From Methanothrix sp. (lineage in GTDB: Archaea; Halobacteriota; Methanosarcinia; Methanotrichales; Methanotrichaceae): 64,000 bases of DNA. Position numbers and translations under genes: made by a program. The stretch is from positions 1 to 64,000 of the forward strand of contig NZ_JASFYM010000007.1 of NCBI RefSeq assembly GCF_030055635.1, in the 5' to 3' direction. Below the pieces are notes generated by a model. That model worked only from the letters and a program-made list of their open reading frames with translations, was not told the origin of the DNA and searched no databases. This document shows positions 26,961 through 35,114 of the stretch, piece after piece. Every line of letters begins with the position of its first letter. Within the stretch, counting starts at the first letter, position 1.

Positions 26961-29267
26961 TTGAAGGTAATCGGTCTTGCCGATAGCGAGCTCGAATCCA
27001 GCTTGCGGAGAGCGGGAATCGGCATGTCTGTATCAGAGGCGCGTTCCATAGCCTCGATCCTGGGAAGGGATCCGACGCTGGCCGAGCTTTTCTGCTACGA
27101 TGCCATGTGGTCCGAGCACTGCTCGTACAAGAGCAGCAGGGCCGTGCTGAGGGAGTTCCTGCCGACGGAGGGCCCGAACGTTGTTCTCGGCCCTGTCGAG
27201 GACTCCGGTATTGTGAGCATAGATGATGAATGGTGCGTGGTGATATCCCACGAGAGCCACAACCACCCGAGCCAGATACTCCCGAACGAGGGGGCGGCAA
27301 CCGGCATCGGCGGAATCGTGCGCGATGTGAACTGCATGGGCGCCAGGGTCGTCGCGACCGCAGATCCCCTCCGCTTTGGAGATCCGTATGGACGGGAGTC
27401 GAACAGGGTGCGCTGGGTTGCGGAGGGCGTGGTCGATGGGATCTGGCAGTACGGCAATGCACTGGGTGTGCCGGTCATAGCTGGAGATGTCGTTTTCAGC
27501 AGATGCTTCGACTACAACTGTCTCGTCAACGTGGTTGCGATTGGTGTTGTCAGAAGAGACGAGATCATAAGGTCGCGCGCGCCTCCAGGTTCTGGCGAGA
27601 GGGGCTATGATGTCATCCTTGTCGGAAAGCCGACAGACTCCTCAGGCTTTGGTGGAGTGGTATTCGCATCAGACACGCTCAGGGAGGAAGAGGAGGAGAC
27701 GAACCGCGGAGCGGTACAGATCCCGGATCCCTTCCTCAAGAACGTTCTCTTCAAGGCCAATGACGATCTCTTCAGGCTCGTGCGCGAGGATGGCGTCGAG
27801 ATAGGATTCAAGGATCTGGGCGGTGGGGGGCTCACCTGTGCATCATCAGAGATGGGAGCGGCCGGTGGCTACGGAATGGAGATCGATCTCGACATGCTCC
27901 ACGTCGCGGGCGATTTTCCGCCTGAGGTTCTGTGCATAGCCGAGACACAGGAGAGGTTCCTGATAATAGCTCCCAGGGAACTCCGCGAGAGGATTCTCAG
28001 GATATACAACGAGGACTGGGACCTGCCGAACGTGTATGAGGGCGCCAGGGCGAGCGTGATAGGCAGGATGGCAGCCCACGACAGATACATCGTCCGTCAC
28101 AGAGGGAGAGAGGTTGTGAATGTACCCATAAAGCACCTCACGGGAGGAATAAGGTACGAGAGGGCCTGGCGGCCCAGGATCAGGAACCTCGTCGAGCCTG
28201 ATGTGAGAATGCCGGAGGATATCAACAGAGTGATGCTTGAGCTGCTCTCCTCCCCGAACATAGCCTCAAGGGAGCACATCTACAGGTACTACGATACAGA
28301 GGTTCAGGGGAACACAGTGATACGGCCTGGAGAGGCGGATGCAGGCCTCATCGCCCCGATCAGGGGAAGGGACTTCGGGATCGCGCTGTCCGTGGATTCA
28401 AACCCGTTTTACGGAAGGATAAGCCCGTACTGGGGAGGGGCCACGGCGGTCGCTGAGGCGATGAGGAACGTTGCAGCCATAGGCGCAACCCCCTCGACAC
28501 TCACAGACTGCCTGAACTTCGGCAACCCGGAGAAGCCCGAGGCCTTCTGGGAGTTCAGGGAATCTGTTCGCGGTCTGGCCGATGCTGCCAGGAACCTATG
28601 GCTCAAGGGTTATCCGGGGCAGCCAGTACCCATAGTCTCGGGGAACGTGAGCTTCTACAACGAGTCCCCGGAGGGGGCTGTAGACCCATCGCCTGTCATA
28701 GCATGTGTCGGTATAATGAAGGACATCAGCAAGGCGATCACGATGTCCTTGAAGGAAGATGGTGACGGATTGTACCTTCTCGGTCCCAGGTTCGATGAGC
28801 TCGGCGGCTCAGAGTACTACCGCGTCATCTGGGGAGTCACAGGGGCGAACGTGCCTGTTGTCAGGTTCCCGCTGGAGAGATCCATGATCTACACAGTCGT
28901 AGATGCTGTGGACCGTGAGATACTGCGGGCAGCTCACGACATATCGAACGGCGGGATGGCGATAACAGCGGCCGAGATGTGCATGCTCTCCGATCATGGA
29001 ATCTCCATCGACATATCCGATCTGGGTGATATGCGATCCGACAGGATCCTCTTCTCAGAGTCCTCAGGATTCGTGGTGGAGGTTGTGGATGGAGCGGAGG
29101 AGGAGTTCGTAAGCATAGCCAGGAGTCACAACCTCAATCCCGTGAGGCTCGGCACTGTCTCGACCGGCAGCATGGAGATTGTGAGGGATGGAAAGGTGCT
29201 TGTGAGGCTCGATCCGGAGGACGCAAGGGAGGCCTGGAGCTCTGGCCTGAGGGAGGCGATGAGATGA
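26961..29267 (+). CDS. purL: Phosphoribosylformylglycinamidine synthase subunit PurL
   Basis: 768-residue small-type PurL: the ATP-dependent synthetase subunit that makes FGAM in purine synthesis. Motifs seen are SEHCSYKSSRAVLREFLPTE near residue 50, the SHNHPSQ-like ESHNHPSQILPNEGAATGIGG near 98, and KDLGGGGLTCASSEM near 288. It starts with TTG 26961 after GAGGTG. The last four bases overlap purQ. One operon, purL-purQ-purS. Confidence 0.96.
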   Translation: MKVIGLADSELESSLRRAGIGMSVSEARSIASILGRDPTLAELFCYDAMWSEHCSYKSSRAVLREFLPTEGPNVVLGPVEDSGIVSIDDEWCVVISHESHNHPSQILPNEGAATGIGGIVRDVNCMGARVVATADPLRFGDPYGRESNRVRWVAEGVVDGIWQYGNALGVPVIAGDVVFSRCFDYNCLVNVVAIGVVRRDEIIRSRAPPGSGERGYDVILVGKPTDSSGFGGVVFASDTLREEEEETNRGAVQIPDPFLKNVLFKANDDLFRLVREDGVEIGFKDLGGGGLTCASSEMGAAGGYGMEIDLDMLHVAGDFPPEVLCIAETQERFLIIAPRELRERILRIYNEDWDLPNVYEGARASVIGRMAAHDRYIVRHRGREVVNVPIKHLTGGIRYERAWRPRIRNLVEPDVRMPEDINRVMLELLSSPNIASREHIYRYYDTEVQGNTVIRPGEADAGLIAPIRGRDFGIALSVDSNPFYGRISPYWGGATAVAEAMRNVAAIGATPSTLTDCLNFGNPEKPEAFWEFRESVRGLADAARNLWLKGYPGQPVPIVSGNVSFYNESPEGAVDPSPVIACVGIMKDISKAITMSLKEDGDGLYLLGPRFDELGGSEYYRVIWGVTGANVPVVRFPLERSMIYTVVDAVDREILRAAHDISNGGMAITAAEMCMLSDHGISIDISDLGDMRSDRILFSESSGFVVEVVDGAEEEFVSIARSHNLNPVRLGTVSTGSMEIVRDGKVLVRLDPEDAREAWSSGLREAMR

Positions 29268-30052
29268 GGATCGCTGTGATGCAGTTCCCGGGCACGAACT
29301 GCGAGCATGAGACGCTTGTGGCTGTAAAGGAGTGCGGCATGGATGGGGAGATCTTCAGATGGAACCGGCCCGAGCAGGAGCTCTGCGGGTTCGATGGGTA
29401 TGTGATACCAGGAGGCTTCTCGTACCAGGACAGGGTGCGCGCTGGGGTTATAGCGTCCAAGGAGCCAGTCATGGCCACACTGAGGGAGGAAGCGGAGAGG
29501 GGAAAGCCGATCATAGGGATATGCAACGGATTTCAGATACTCGTGGAGTCAGGAATACTCCCGTTCGGGGATGGGGTGAGGCTGGCGCTCGCGCAGAACG
29601 TCATGATCCGAGGGGGAGAGATAGTGCGCCGCGGATACTACTGCGCCTGGACGATGCTCAGGCATGATGCTGAGGAGAGGAGATGCAGCGGATCCTACAT
29701 TCTGAGGAGAGGGGATATCCTGAGCATACCGATCGCGCACGCTGAGGGGAACCTTGTTGCAGCTGATAAAAAAATCATCGAGAGGCTCATCGATAACGAC
29801 CAGATCGTTTTCAGGTACTGCAGCGAGCGGGGGGAGGTAATCAACGAGTTTCCAGTTAATGTGAACGGTTCCACGGAGAACATCGCCGGCATATGCAACC
29901 CCGAGGGCAACGTCCTTGGGATGATGCCCCATCCAGAGAGAGCGTTCTTCGCATGGCAGCTCCCGCGGAAGCACCCCAGGGCGCTGGGATACGGCCCGGG
30001 GAGGCTGATCTTTGAATCGATGAAGAGATACATAGAGGAGAGGAGATCATGA
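29264..30052 (+). CDS. purQ: Phosphoribosylformylglycinamidine synthase subunit PurQ (glutaminase)
   Basis: 262-residue class I glutamine amidotransferase that feeds ammonia to PurL. FPGTNCEHET is at the N-terminus, the nucleophile Cys is in GICNGFQILVESG near residue 87, and the His-Glu pair is in MMPHPERAFF near 225. It overlaps purL by four bases (ATGA) and the next gene by four, so it is translationally coupled on both sides. Confidence 0.96.
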   Translation: MRIAVMQFPGTNCEHETLVAVKECGMDGEIFRWNRPEQELCGFDGYVIPGGFSYQDRVRAGVIASKEPVMATLREEAERGKPIIGICNGFQILVESGILPFGDGVRLALAQNVMIRGGEIVRRGYYCAWTMLRHDAEERRCSGSYILRRGDILSIPIAHAEGNLVAADKKIIERLIDNDQIVFRYCSERGEVINEFPVNVNGSTENIAGICNPEGNVLGMMPHPERAFFAWQLPRKHPRALGYGPGRLIFESMKRYIEERRS

Positions 30053-30525
30053 TCATCAATCTCAGAGTATGGCTCAAGATACCCGACGCCGAGGCTGCCA
30101 CCGTGAAGAACACCCTCCTGAGGCGCATGGGCTACCAGGGCATCGTCAGGGATGTCAAACGCGAAAGACTGCTGAGCATAGAGGCAGATGATGTGAGCGA
30201 TCCAGACTCCCTGATAAAACAGCTCACAAGGGAGCTGGTCAACGAGAACAAGGAGAGCTTCGCGGTCTCTGTGGACTCCCTCGAGCTGAGCAACGGCTGT
30301 GTTCCTGTGAAGGTGAGCCTCTGGATCGAGGACGGCGAGGCCATATCGATAAGAGATCGCCTCGTGAAGAGACTGGGGCTGAAGATGATCAGATCTGTGG
30401 AGCGGGCCAACATCTGGAAGCTCTACATAGATGGGGATGATCCGGAGGCTGTGGCCAGGAGGATCGCAGAGGAGCTCCTGGTCAACCCGAACAAAGACAG
30501 GTATGAGATTATTAAATTGAGCTGA
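30049..30525 (+). CDS. purS: Tandem PurS protein (two PurS domains fused)
   Basis: 158 residues that read as two consecutive PurS units of about 80 residues each. The first opens INLRVWLKIPDAEAATVKNTLLRRMGY; the second VPVKVSLWIEDGEAISIRDRLVKRLG. Each ends with a helix and an E-L-L/V-N-x-N-K-D/E pattern (RELVNENKESF, EELLVNPNKDRYEI). PurS is the small bridging subunit of the PurLQS complex and is usually a single 80-residue chain acting as a dimer or tetramer. The gene directly follows purQ with a four-base overlap. Confidence 0.85.
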   Translation: MIINLRVWLKIPDAEAATVKNTLLRRMGYQGIVRDVKRERLLSIEADDVSDPDSLIKQLTRELVNENKESFAVSVDSLELSNGCVPVKVSLWIEDGEAISIRDRLVKRLGLKMIRSVERANIWKLYIDGDDPEAVARRIAEELLVNPNKDRYEIIKLS

Positions 30526-30570
30526 TGTCAGGTCCGGACATCCCGGAATTCATTTTGTTTTCGCTCTTGG

Positions 30571-30676
30571 CTCATCTCCGCGAATTATCGGAAAGCCGGA
30601 TTGATCCGGATTTTCGGCATCTGTGAAGCCTCATTTTTCGCCATTCTCACCAATCCGCTAATTCACCTCGATGAGC
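30571..30676 (+). repeat. Dispersed non-coding repeat, copy B (MITE-like)
   Basis: About 105 bp matching copy A at 11197-11304. Left end CTCATCTCCGCGAATTATCGG and right end CCAATCCGCTAATTCACC read as imperfect inverted repeats. The middle is variable apart from T-runs. It marks the left border of the foreign-looking island after the purine operon. Confidence 0.6.
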
Positions 30677-30778
30677 CTCGCTCTTTTTGTGGTTTGTAAA
30701 TTGCTGGCCATGCAGGCTGTCTGCAGGGCTGTCTGCAGAAAGCACTTATAGAAACTTCGGGGGTGTAGGGGTAGCGGA

Positions 30779-30812
30779 TACCCCGCGCCTCAGGGCAGGT
30801 AGGAGCGTACCA
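30779..30812 (+). mobile_element. Possible decayed IS200/IS605 right end
   Basis: TACCCCGCGCCTCAGGGCAGG followed by TAGGAGCGTAC has the layout of many IS200/IS605 right ends: a GC-rich hairpin, then (A)GGAG. The match to the tnpB elements in this window is weak, so this is a suggestion only. It lies between repeat copy B and the TIGR04255 cassette. Confidence 0.25.
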
Positions 30813-30951
30813 ACCCCAGTAAGATTTATCTTCTGTACAGAATACTCTCCTGAGATGCCTTCAGGCCTGACAAGACTCTCAGCATGAAAAGTGATCAACC
30901 CGGCGTATGAACTGGTAAGGATGGTAAACTCAGAAAAGGAGGCAACGTGTC

Positions 30952-31689
30952 GTGAGTAAAAGATATGCTGCTCCCCCTATTGTAGAGGCGGTTTGTGAAT
31001 TCAGGCTAACCCCGGATACAACCTGGGACCTGGTAGTACCTGGCTTGTTCTACGAAAAGGTGAAGGGCACGTTTCCTAAGAGGGAACAGCGGATAGTTCA
31101 GCAGATTGATCTCACGCCGGGGCCGACGGGTTTACAACAGCAGATCCGGACGAGCGAACGGATCCTGTTCTTCACGGAAGACATGAAGAAGATCGCTCAG
31201 ATCGGACCTCGCTTGTTAGTGATTAATGTGCTCAAGCCTTATCCTTCCTGGGATGGTTTTAAACCTCTAATTGAGATTGGCTGGAGCAGTTTAAAGGATG
31301 TCGCAGAAATTAGGGGTATCGAACGTATTGGTCTGCGTTATATCAATCGGGTAGAACTACCTGCTCAAAATGTAGATTTATCCAAGTACTTTGAGTTCTA
31401 TCCGTTCGTGGGGCGAAGGCTTCCTCAACAAATGATATCTTTCCTCACGGGAGCAGAATTCTCTTACGCCGATGATAGAGACCATTGCCGTGTGCAGCTT
31501 GCTCCCGCACCAGGAGCGGAGGGCAAAAGCATCTTCATGCTGGATATAGATTACTTCCTGACCCGTCCGCGCGGCATAGAAATTGCAGATGCTATAGATT
31601 GGGTCGAGGAAGCCCATAAAAGAGTGGAGGAAATTTTCGAGGGGTGTATCTCAAATACACTAAGAGAGATGTTTAAGGAGGTGAAGTAA
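30952..31689 (+). CDS. TIGR04255 family-like protein
   Basis: 245 residues with the form I associate with TIGR04255: an N-terminal YAAPPIVEAVCEFRL, a central IRGIERIGLRYINRVELP, and a C-terminal LDIDYFLTRP followed by an amphipathic helix (WVEEAHKRVEEIFEGCI). The biochemical role is unknown. It starts with GTG 30952 nine bases after AAAGGAGG. Codon use (many TTA, GTA, CGT, CCT) differs from the surrounding genes, which suggests transfer. One base separates it from the next gene, so the two are coupled. Confidence 0.72.
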   Translation: MSKRYAAPPIVEAVCEFRLTPDTTWDLVVPGLFYEKVKGTFPKREQRIVQQIDLTPGPTGLQQQIRTSERILFFTEDMKKIAQIGPRLLVINVLKPYPSWDGFKPLIEIGWSSLKDVAEIRGIERIGLRYINRVELPAQNVDLSKYFEFYPFVGRRLPQQMISFLTGAEFSYADDRDHCRVQLAPAPGAEGKSIFMLDIDYFLTRPRGIEIADAIDWVEEAHKRVEEIFEGCISNTLREMFKEVK

Positions 31690-32163
31690 ATGGCGACCAG
31701 CGTAATGCTGCGTGGCAATTTATGGGGGATACCCCCCGAAACGTCCCTCTTAGTCCGGACTGCTTCCCAAGAGTTCTCACAAGAACCCGCCGAATCAAAA
31801 ACAGAGTTAATCGTAACAGAGTCTATCGTTATTGAGTTACTTCGAAATGTGGAAACGCAAGGAGTTCTCTTAACTCACCCCGAAGAGATTTACGACTACA
31901 TCTTGCGGTTTCCAGATTTGATAGGGGTTATTGATAAGGTGGTGTTGATAGCTCGTACTTATCTCCAGGATGCGCAGCTTTGCCTGGAGGTTTATCACGA
32001 TCCAGAGAGCAACGATGAGCATCTAGTGCTTTATGCGAGATGGAGGGTGTACGATGAGCAGACTATGGACCGGATCAGATTTGTCAGAGACCAGTACCGG
32101 CATTTGCTTGCCGGTAAATCAGGATGGTTAATTCTAACAACTGACTTTCGGCAGCCGGTGTAG
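31690..32163 (+). CDS. Unknown protein, partner of TIGR04255-like protein
   Basis: 157 residues, acidic and predicted alpha/beta: SKTELIVTESIVIELLRNVE, HPEEIYDYILRFPDLIGVIDKVV and a strand-rich LCLEVYHDPES...LVLYARWRVYD. It has no membrane segment and no nuclease motif that I recognise. It follows the TIGR04255 gene directly, with ribosome site AAGGAGGTG inside that gene's end. Same foreign codon use. Such a tight pair suggests a physical complex. Confidence 0.6.
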   Translation: MATSVMLRGNLWGIPPETSLLVRTASQEFSQEPAESKTELIVTESIVIELLRNVETQGVLLTHPEEIYDYILRFPDLIGVIDKVVLIARTYLQDAQLCLEVYHDPESNDEHLVLYARWRVYDEQTMDRIRFVRDQYRHLLAGKSGWLILTTDFRQPV

Positions 32164-32170
32164 ATGAGGA

Positions 32171-32539
32171 ATGCCTTTCGACTGGGTGGAGTTTCTAGCT
32201 CTTGCGCGCGATTTGCAGGGCTGCTCAGGCCAATCTTACTCAGAACAGGCAGCAAGCCGGTCATCCGTCAGCAGGGCATACTATGCCGCATTTTGTCACA
32301 CACGCAACTATGCTGAAAGAAATCTGGGCTTTAAGCGCACAAGGACGGGACGAGACCATAGATCTCTCAGAGATCATTTGAGAAACCTTGGGCAACCCTG
32401 GGATGAGATTGCTGAAGATCTGGAAGACCTCCAAAAATGGCGTAACATGTGTGATTATGATGATGTAGTTCTGAACCTCAAGTACATTGTACAAGATGCT
32501 CTTAAAACTGCTGAGAAGGTAATAAAAGATTGCAGCTGA
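32171..32539 (+). CDS. HEPN-domain-like protein
   Basis: 122 residues, all-helical. SVSRAYYAAFCHTRNYAERNL is a typical HEPN helix-1 pattern (S-R-x-YYAAF-x2-A/T-R), and the C-terminal LQKWRNMCDYDDVVLNLKYIVQDALKTAEKVI gives the R-N-x2-D-Y version of the second motif. The canonical RNase R-x4-6-H is not complete, so this may be a non-catalytic or substrate-binding HEPN. It lies seven bases after the preceding gene as third member of the cassette. Confidence 0.7.
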   Translation: MPFDWVEFLALARDLQGCSGQSYSEQAASRSSVSRAYYAAFCHTRNYAERNLGFKRTRTGRDHRSLRDHLRNLGQPWDEIAEDLEDLQKWRNMCDYDDVVLNLKYIVQDALKTAEKVIKDCS

Positions 32540-32557
32540 TGCTACCTTTGACACCGA

Positions 32558-32812
32558 TTAGCGCTCGTCTCTTTCCACGATCCTGATCTCCTCCTCGGTC
32601 AGCCCGTACAGCTCGTAGACGAGCCTGTCGATCTCTATGTCAGTGGCGTCGATCTGGCGCTGGATCACGTCACGCTCGTGAGAGGTGCGGGCGTCTCGCA
32701 CCCTCTTATGCAGCGAGAGCATCTGCTCGACCAGCGCCACCATCCGATCATGACGGGCGACATCCGCAGGGTCGGAGAAGTCGATTTGACGGATTGGGAT
32801 TTTTTCGATGGC
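32558..32812 (-). pseudogene. C-terminal remnant of a type IIG restriction-modification enzyme / methylase
   Basis: About 85 codons survive on the minus strand: IEKIPIRQIDFSDPADVARH, DRMVALVEQMLSLHKRV, then ERDVIQRQIDATDIEIDRLV and ELYGLTEEEI. This is the familiar C-terminal tail of Eco57I-type methylase/restriction proteins that normally exceed 900 residues. An in-frame stop (32813-32815) precedes it and no methylase motifs are found upstream, so it is a relic. It sits next to the HEPN cassette, consistent with a degraded defence island. Confidence 0.7.
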
Positions 32813-33018
32813 TCATCTGGTGAATCAGCGGACTGCCAGAGGATGATGGGAAATATACTCCAACTATCCCTAAAGACTCGAGCTGCATCCCTGATATCTC
32901 GCGGAGATGCGCCAGCACATGGAAGCCACCCCCCCGATGGCCATCTCAACAATAGCAGACCGCCAGAGATGCTCGACGACGAAAAGCTTGATCTGATATC
33001 GCATAGTAGTCTTTTGGT

Positions 33019-34227
33019 ATGAACCAGAAAGAGGCTATAGATAGGGCGAAGGAGCATTTCGGCAGGCTTCTGGAGGAGCAGCTTGCGAGGGTGGAGCAGA
33101 TGAAGGCTGCCGGCGGCTGGGTGGACTACAGCAGCCTGAAGCCACTGATCATAGGATACGTCGATGGCGATGGGATAGGCCCGTACATAACAGCCGAGGC
33201 CATAAGGGTTCTCCAGAGCCTCCTCAGAGATGAGATCGAGAGGGGAGATGTGGAGCTCAGAAAGATCGGGGGGCTCAGCATAGAGGAGCGGGCAAGGGCG
33301 ATGAAGGCCCTTCCCGATGATGCTCTTGAGGCCCTGAAGAAGTGCCATGTGATCCTAAAGGGCCCGCTCACAACTCCGAAGAAGGGCGACCCCTGGCCGA
33401 ACCTGGAGAGCGCAAACGTGGCGATGCGCCGCGAGCTGGATCTCTTCGCAAACGTGAGGCCTGTCTCCATACCCTCAGAGGGGATAGACTGGGTCTTCTT
33501 CAGGGAGAACACCGAGGGCGAGTATGTCCTCGGAAGCAAGGGCCTCAACGTCACTGAAGATCTGGCGGTCGACTTCAAGGTTATAACCACACAGGGCTCT
33601 GAGCGGATAATACGCCTCGCCTTCGATTATGCGAGGAGGAACAACATCAACAGGGTATCTGTGGTGACAAAGGCAAATGTCGTGAAAACAACAGACGGGA
33701 AGTTCCTCGAGATCGCGAGATCCATCGCTAAAGAGTACCCTGAGATAACCTTCGACGACTGGTTTGTCGACATAATGGCGGCGAAGCTCGTGGATACAAA
33801 GAGGAGACGGGATTTCAGGGTGATAGTCCTCCCGAACCTCTATGGGGACATACTCACTGATGAGGCTGCAGAGTTCCAGGGAGGCGTGGGGACAGCAGGA
33901 AGCGCGAACATAGGCAAGAGATACGCCATGTTCGAGGCGATACACGGCTCGGCTCCAAGGATGGTCCAGGAGGGGAGGGCGCAGTACGCGGATCCATCGA
34001 GCATCATGCGCGCCTCGACGATGCTGCTCCGCCATGTCGGGATGGTTGACAAGGCGAGAAAGCTCGAGATGGCTCTTGACATCTGCGGTCAGTTCGAGAG
34101 GAAACTTGTGATGACCGGCAGGCCTGGAGGTGCCACCGGCAGGGAGTTCGCGGATTATGTTATAGAGACGATGAACTCTGAGGATCTCGAGAGCAGATGG
34201 CTCTCCTACACAGGCAAAGGGATTTAG
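33019..34227 (+). CDS. icd: Isocitrate dehydrogenase (isocitrate/isopropylmalate family)
   Basis: 402 residues of the beta-decarboxylating dehydrogenase family. The substrate loop LESANVAMRRELDLFANVRPV near residue 134, FRENTEGEYVLGSKGLN near 158, the YGDIL-D region near 275 and the cofactor loop EAIHGSAPRM near 316 are all present. The S-x-N...R-R pattern fits isocitrate rather than isopropylmalate. It would make 2-oxoglutarate in a partial oxidative TCA branch. Coenzyme choice is not assigned. Confidence 0.85.
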   Translation: MNQKEAIDRAKEHFGRLLEEQLARVEQMKAAGGWVDYSSLKPLIIGYVDGDGIGPYITAEAIRVLQSLLRDEIERGDVELRKIGGLSIEERARAMKALPDDALEALKKCHVILKGPLTTPKKGDPWPNLESANVAMRRELDLFANVRPVSIPSEGIDWVFFRENTEGEYVLGSKGLNVTEDLAVDFKVITTQGSERIIRLAFDYARRNNINRVSVVTKANVVKTTDGKFLEIARSIAKEYPEITFDDWFVDIMAAKLVDTKRRRDFRVIVLPNLYGDILTDEAAEFQGGVGTAGSANIGKRYAMFEAIHGSAPRMVQEGRAQYADPSSIMRASTMLLRHVGMVDKARKLEMALDICGQFERKLVMTGRPGGATGREFADYVIETMNSEDLESRWLSYTGKGI

Positions 34228-34250
34228 CCTGAGAGAGCGAGATTACCAGC

Positions 34251-35114
34251 GTGATACAGCTCGCAGAGCGTTTTCTCAGCCTCAGATCAGAGGATGTGAT
34301 CCTGCTGAGAGCCATCGAGGCCGGAATGCGCCGGAGGGAGTGGGTGCCCCTCGAGGAGATCTCGGCCATCTCCGGCATACCGGCCTCGAAGGCTGAGTAC
34401 CATCTCAGGCTGCTTTCGGGAAGAAAGCTCGTCACCTACACGAAGGTGCCATACGAGGGGTACCAGATCGAGTTTGCTGCATACGATCTTCTCGCCCTTC
34501 ACGATCTCGTAAGAAGGGGTTTTGTGGCATCGCTTGGCGACAGGCTGGGCGTAGGCAAGGAGTCTGTCGTCTACGAGGCCCTCGATGATATTCCGATGGT
34601 TATAAAGTTCCACAGGGAGGGCAGGACGAGCTTCTCAAGGGTTAGAAGGGTCAGGGACTATCTCAGGGACAGGCCGAAGGTTGCATGGATATACGCCGCG
34701 GCTCTTGCAGCCAGAACCGAGTTCGAGGTGATGAGGAGGCTTTACCCCTCTGTCTCAGTTCCGAAACCGATTGCAAGAAGCAGGCATGCCGTGGCCATGG
34801 AGAGGGTCACGGGAGTGCTTCTCACAAAGACAGAGCTTGACGATCCTGAATTCTGTATAAACAGAATCCTCGAGGAGATCGGGAAGGCCTACAGGCTCGG
34901 AGTGATACACGCAGACCTGAGCGAGTACAACGTCATCGTGGGGGATGACATAACAATAATCGACTGGCCGCAGGCTGTCGGGAGGGATCACGAGAGCGCG
35001 GAGGAGCTTCTCTCGAGGGATGTCTCCAACATACTGAAATACTTTAAGCGCAAATATAAAATAAATCTGAATCCCGGAGATGTTCTCCGAAAGATAAAGG
35101 TTGATGATGGATAG
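34251..35114 (+). CDS. rio2: RIO2-type serine/threonine protein kinase/ATPase
   Basis: 287 residues. An N-terminal winged helix (RREWVPLEEISAISGIPASKAEYHLRLL) precedes the atypical kinase domain with LGVGKESVVYEALDD (P-loop), the catalytic HADLSEYNVIVGDD and metal-binding IDWPQAVG. Archaeal Rio2 acts in small-ribosomal-subunit maturation. It starts with GTG 34251, without a strong ribosome site. Its end overlaps the DUF460 gene by 14 bp. Confidence 0.92.
   Translation: MIQLAERFLSLRSEDVILLRAIEAGMRRREWVPLEEISAISGIPASKAEYHLRLLSGRKLVTYTKVPYEGYQIEFAAYDLLALHDLVRRGFVASLGDRLGVGKESVVYEALDDIPMVIKFHREGRTSFSRVRRVRDYLRDRPKVAWIYAAALAARTEFEVMRRLYPSVSVPKPIARSRHAVAMERVTGVLLTKTELDDPEFCINRILEEIGKAYRLGVIHADLSEYNVIVGDDITIIDWPQAVGRDHESAEELLSRDVSNILKYFKRKYKINLNPGDVLRKIKVDDG

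Noticed and set aside
30765-30820. tRNA-like segment (GGGG-TAGCGGATA-CCCC as a D arm)
   Set aside because: No anticodon arm and no T-loop consensus; acceptor ends do not pair. Better read as a GC-rich hairpin, perhaps a transposon end.
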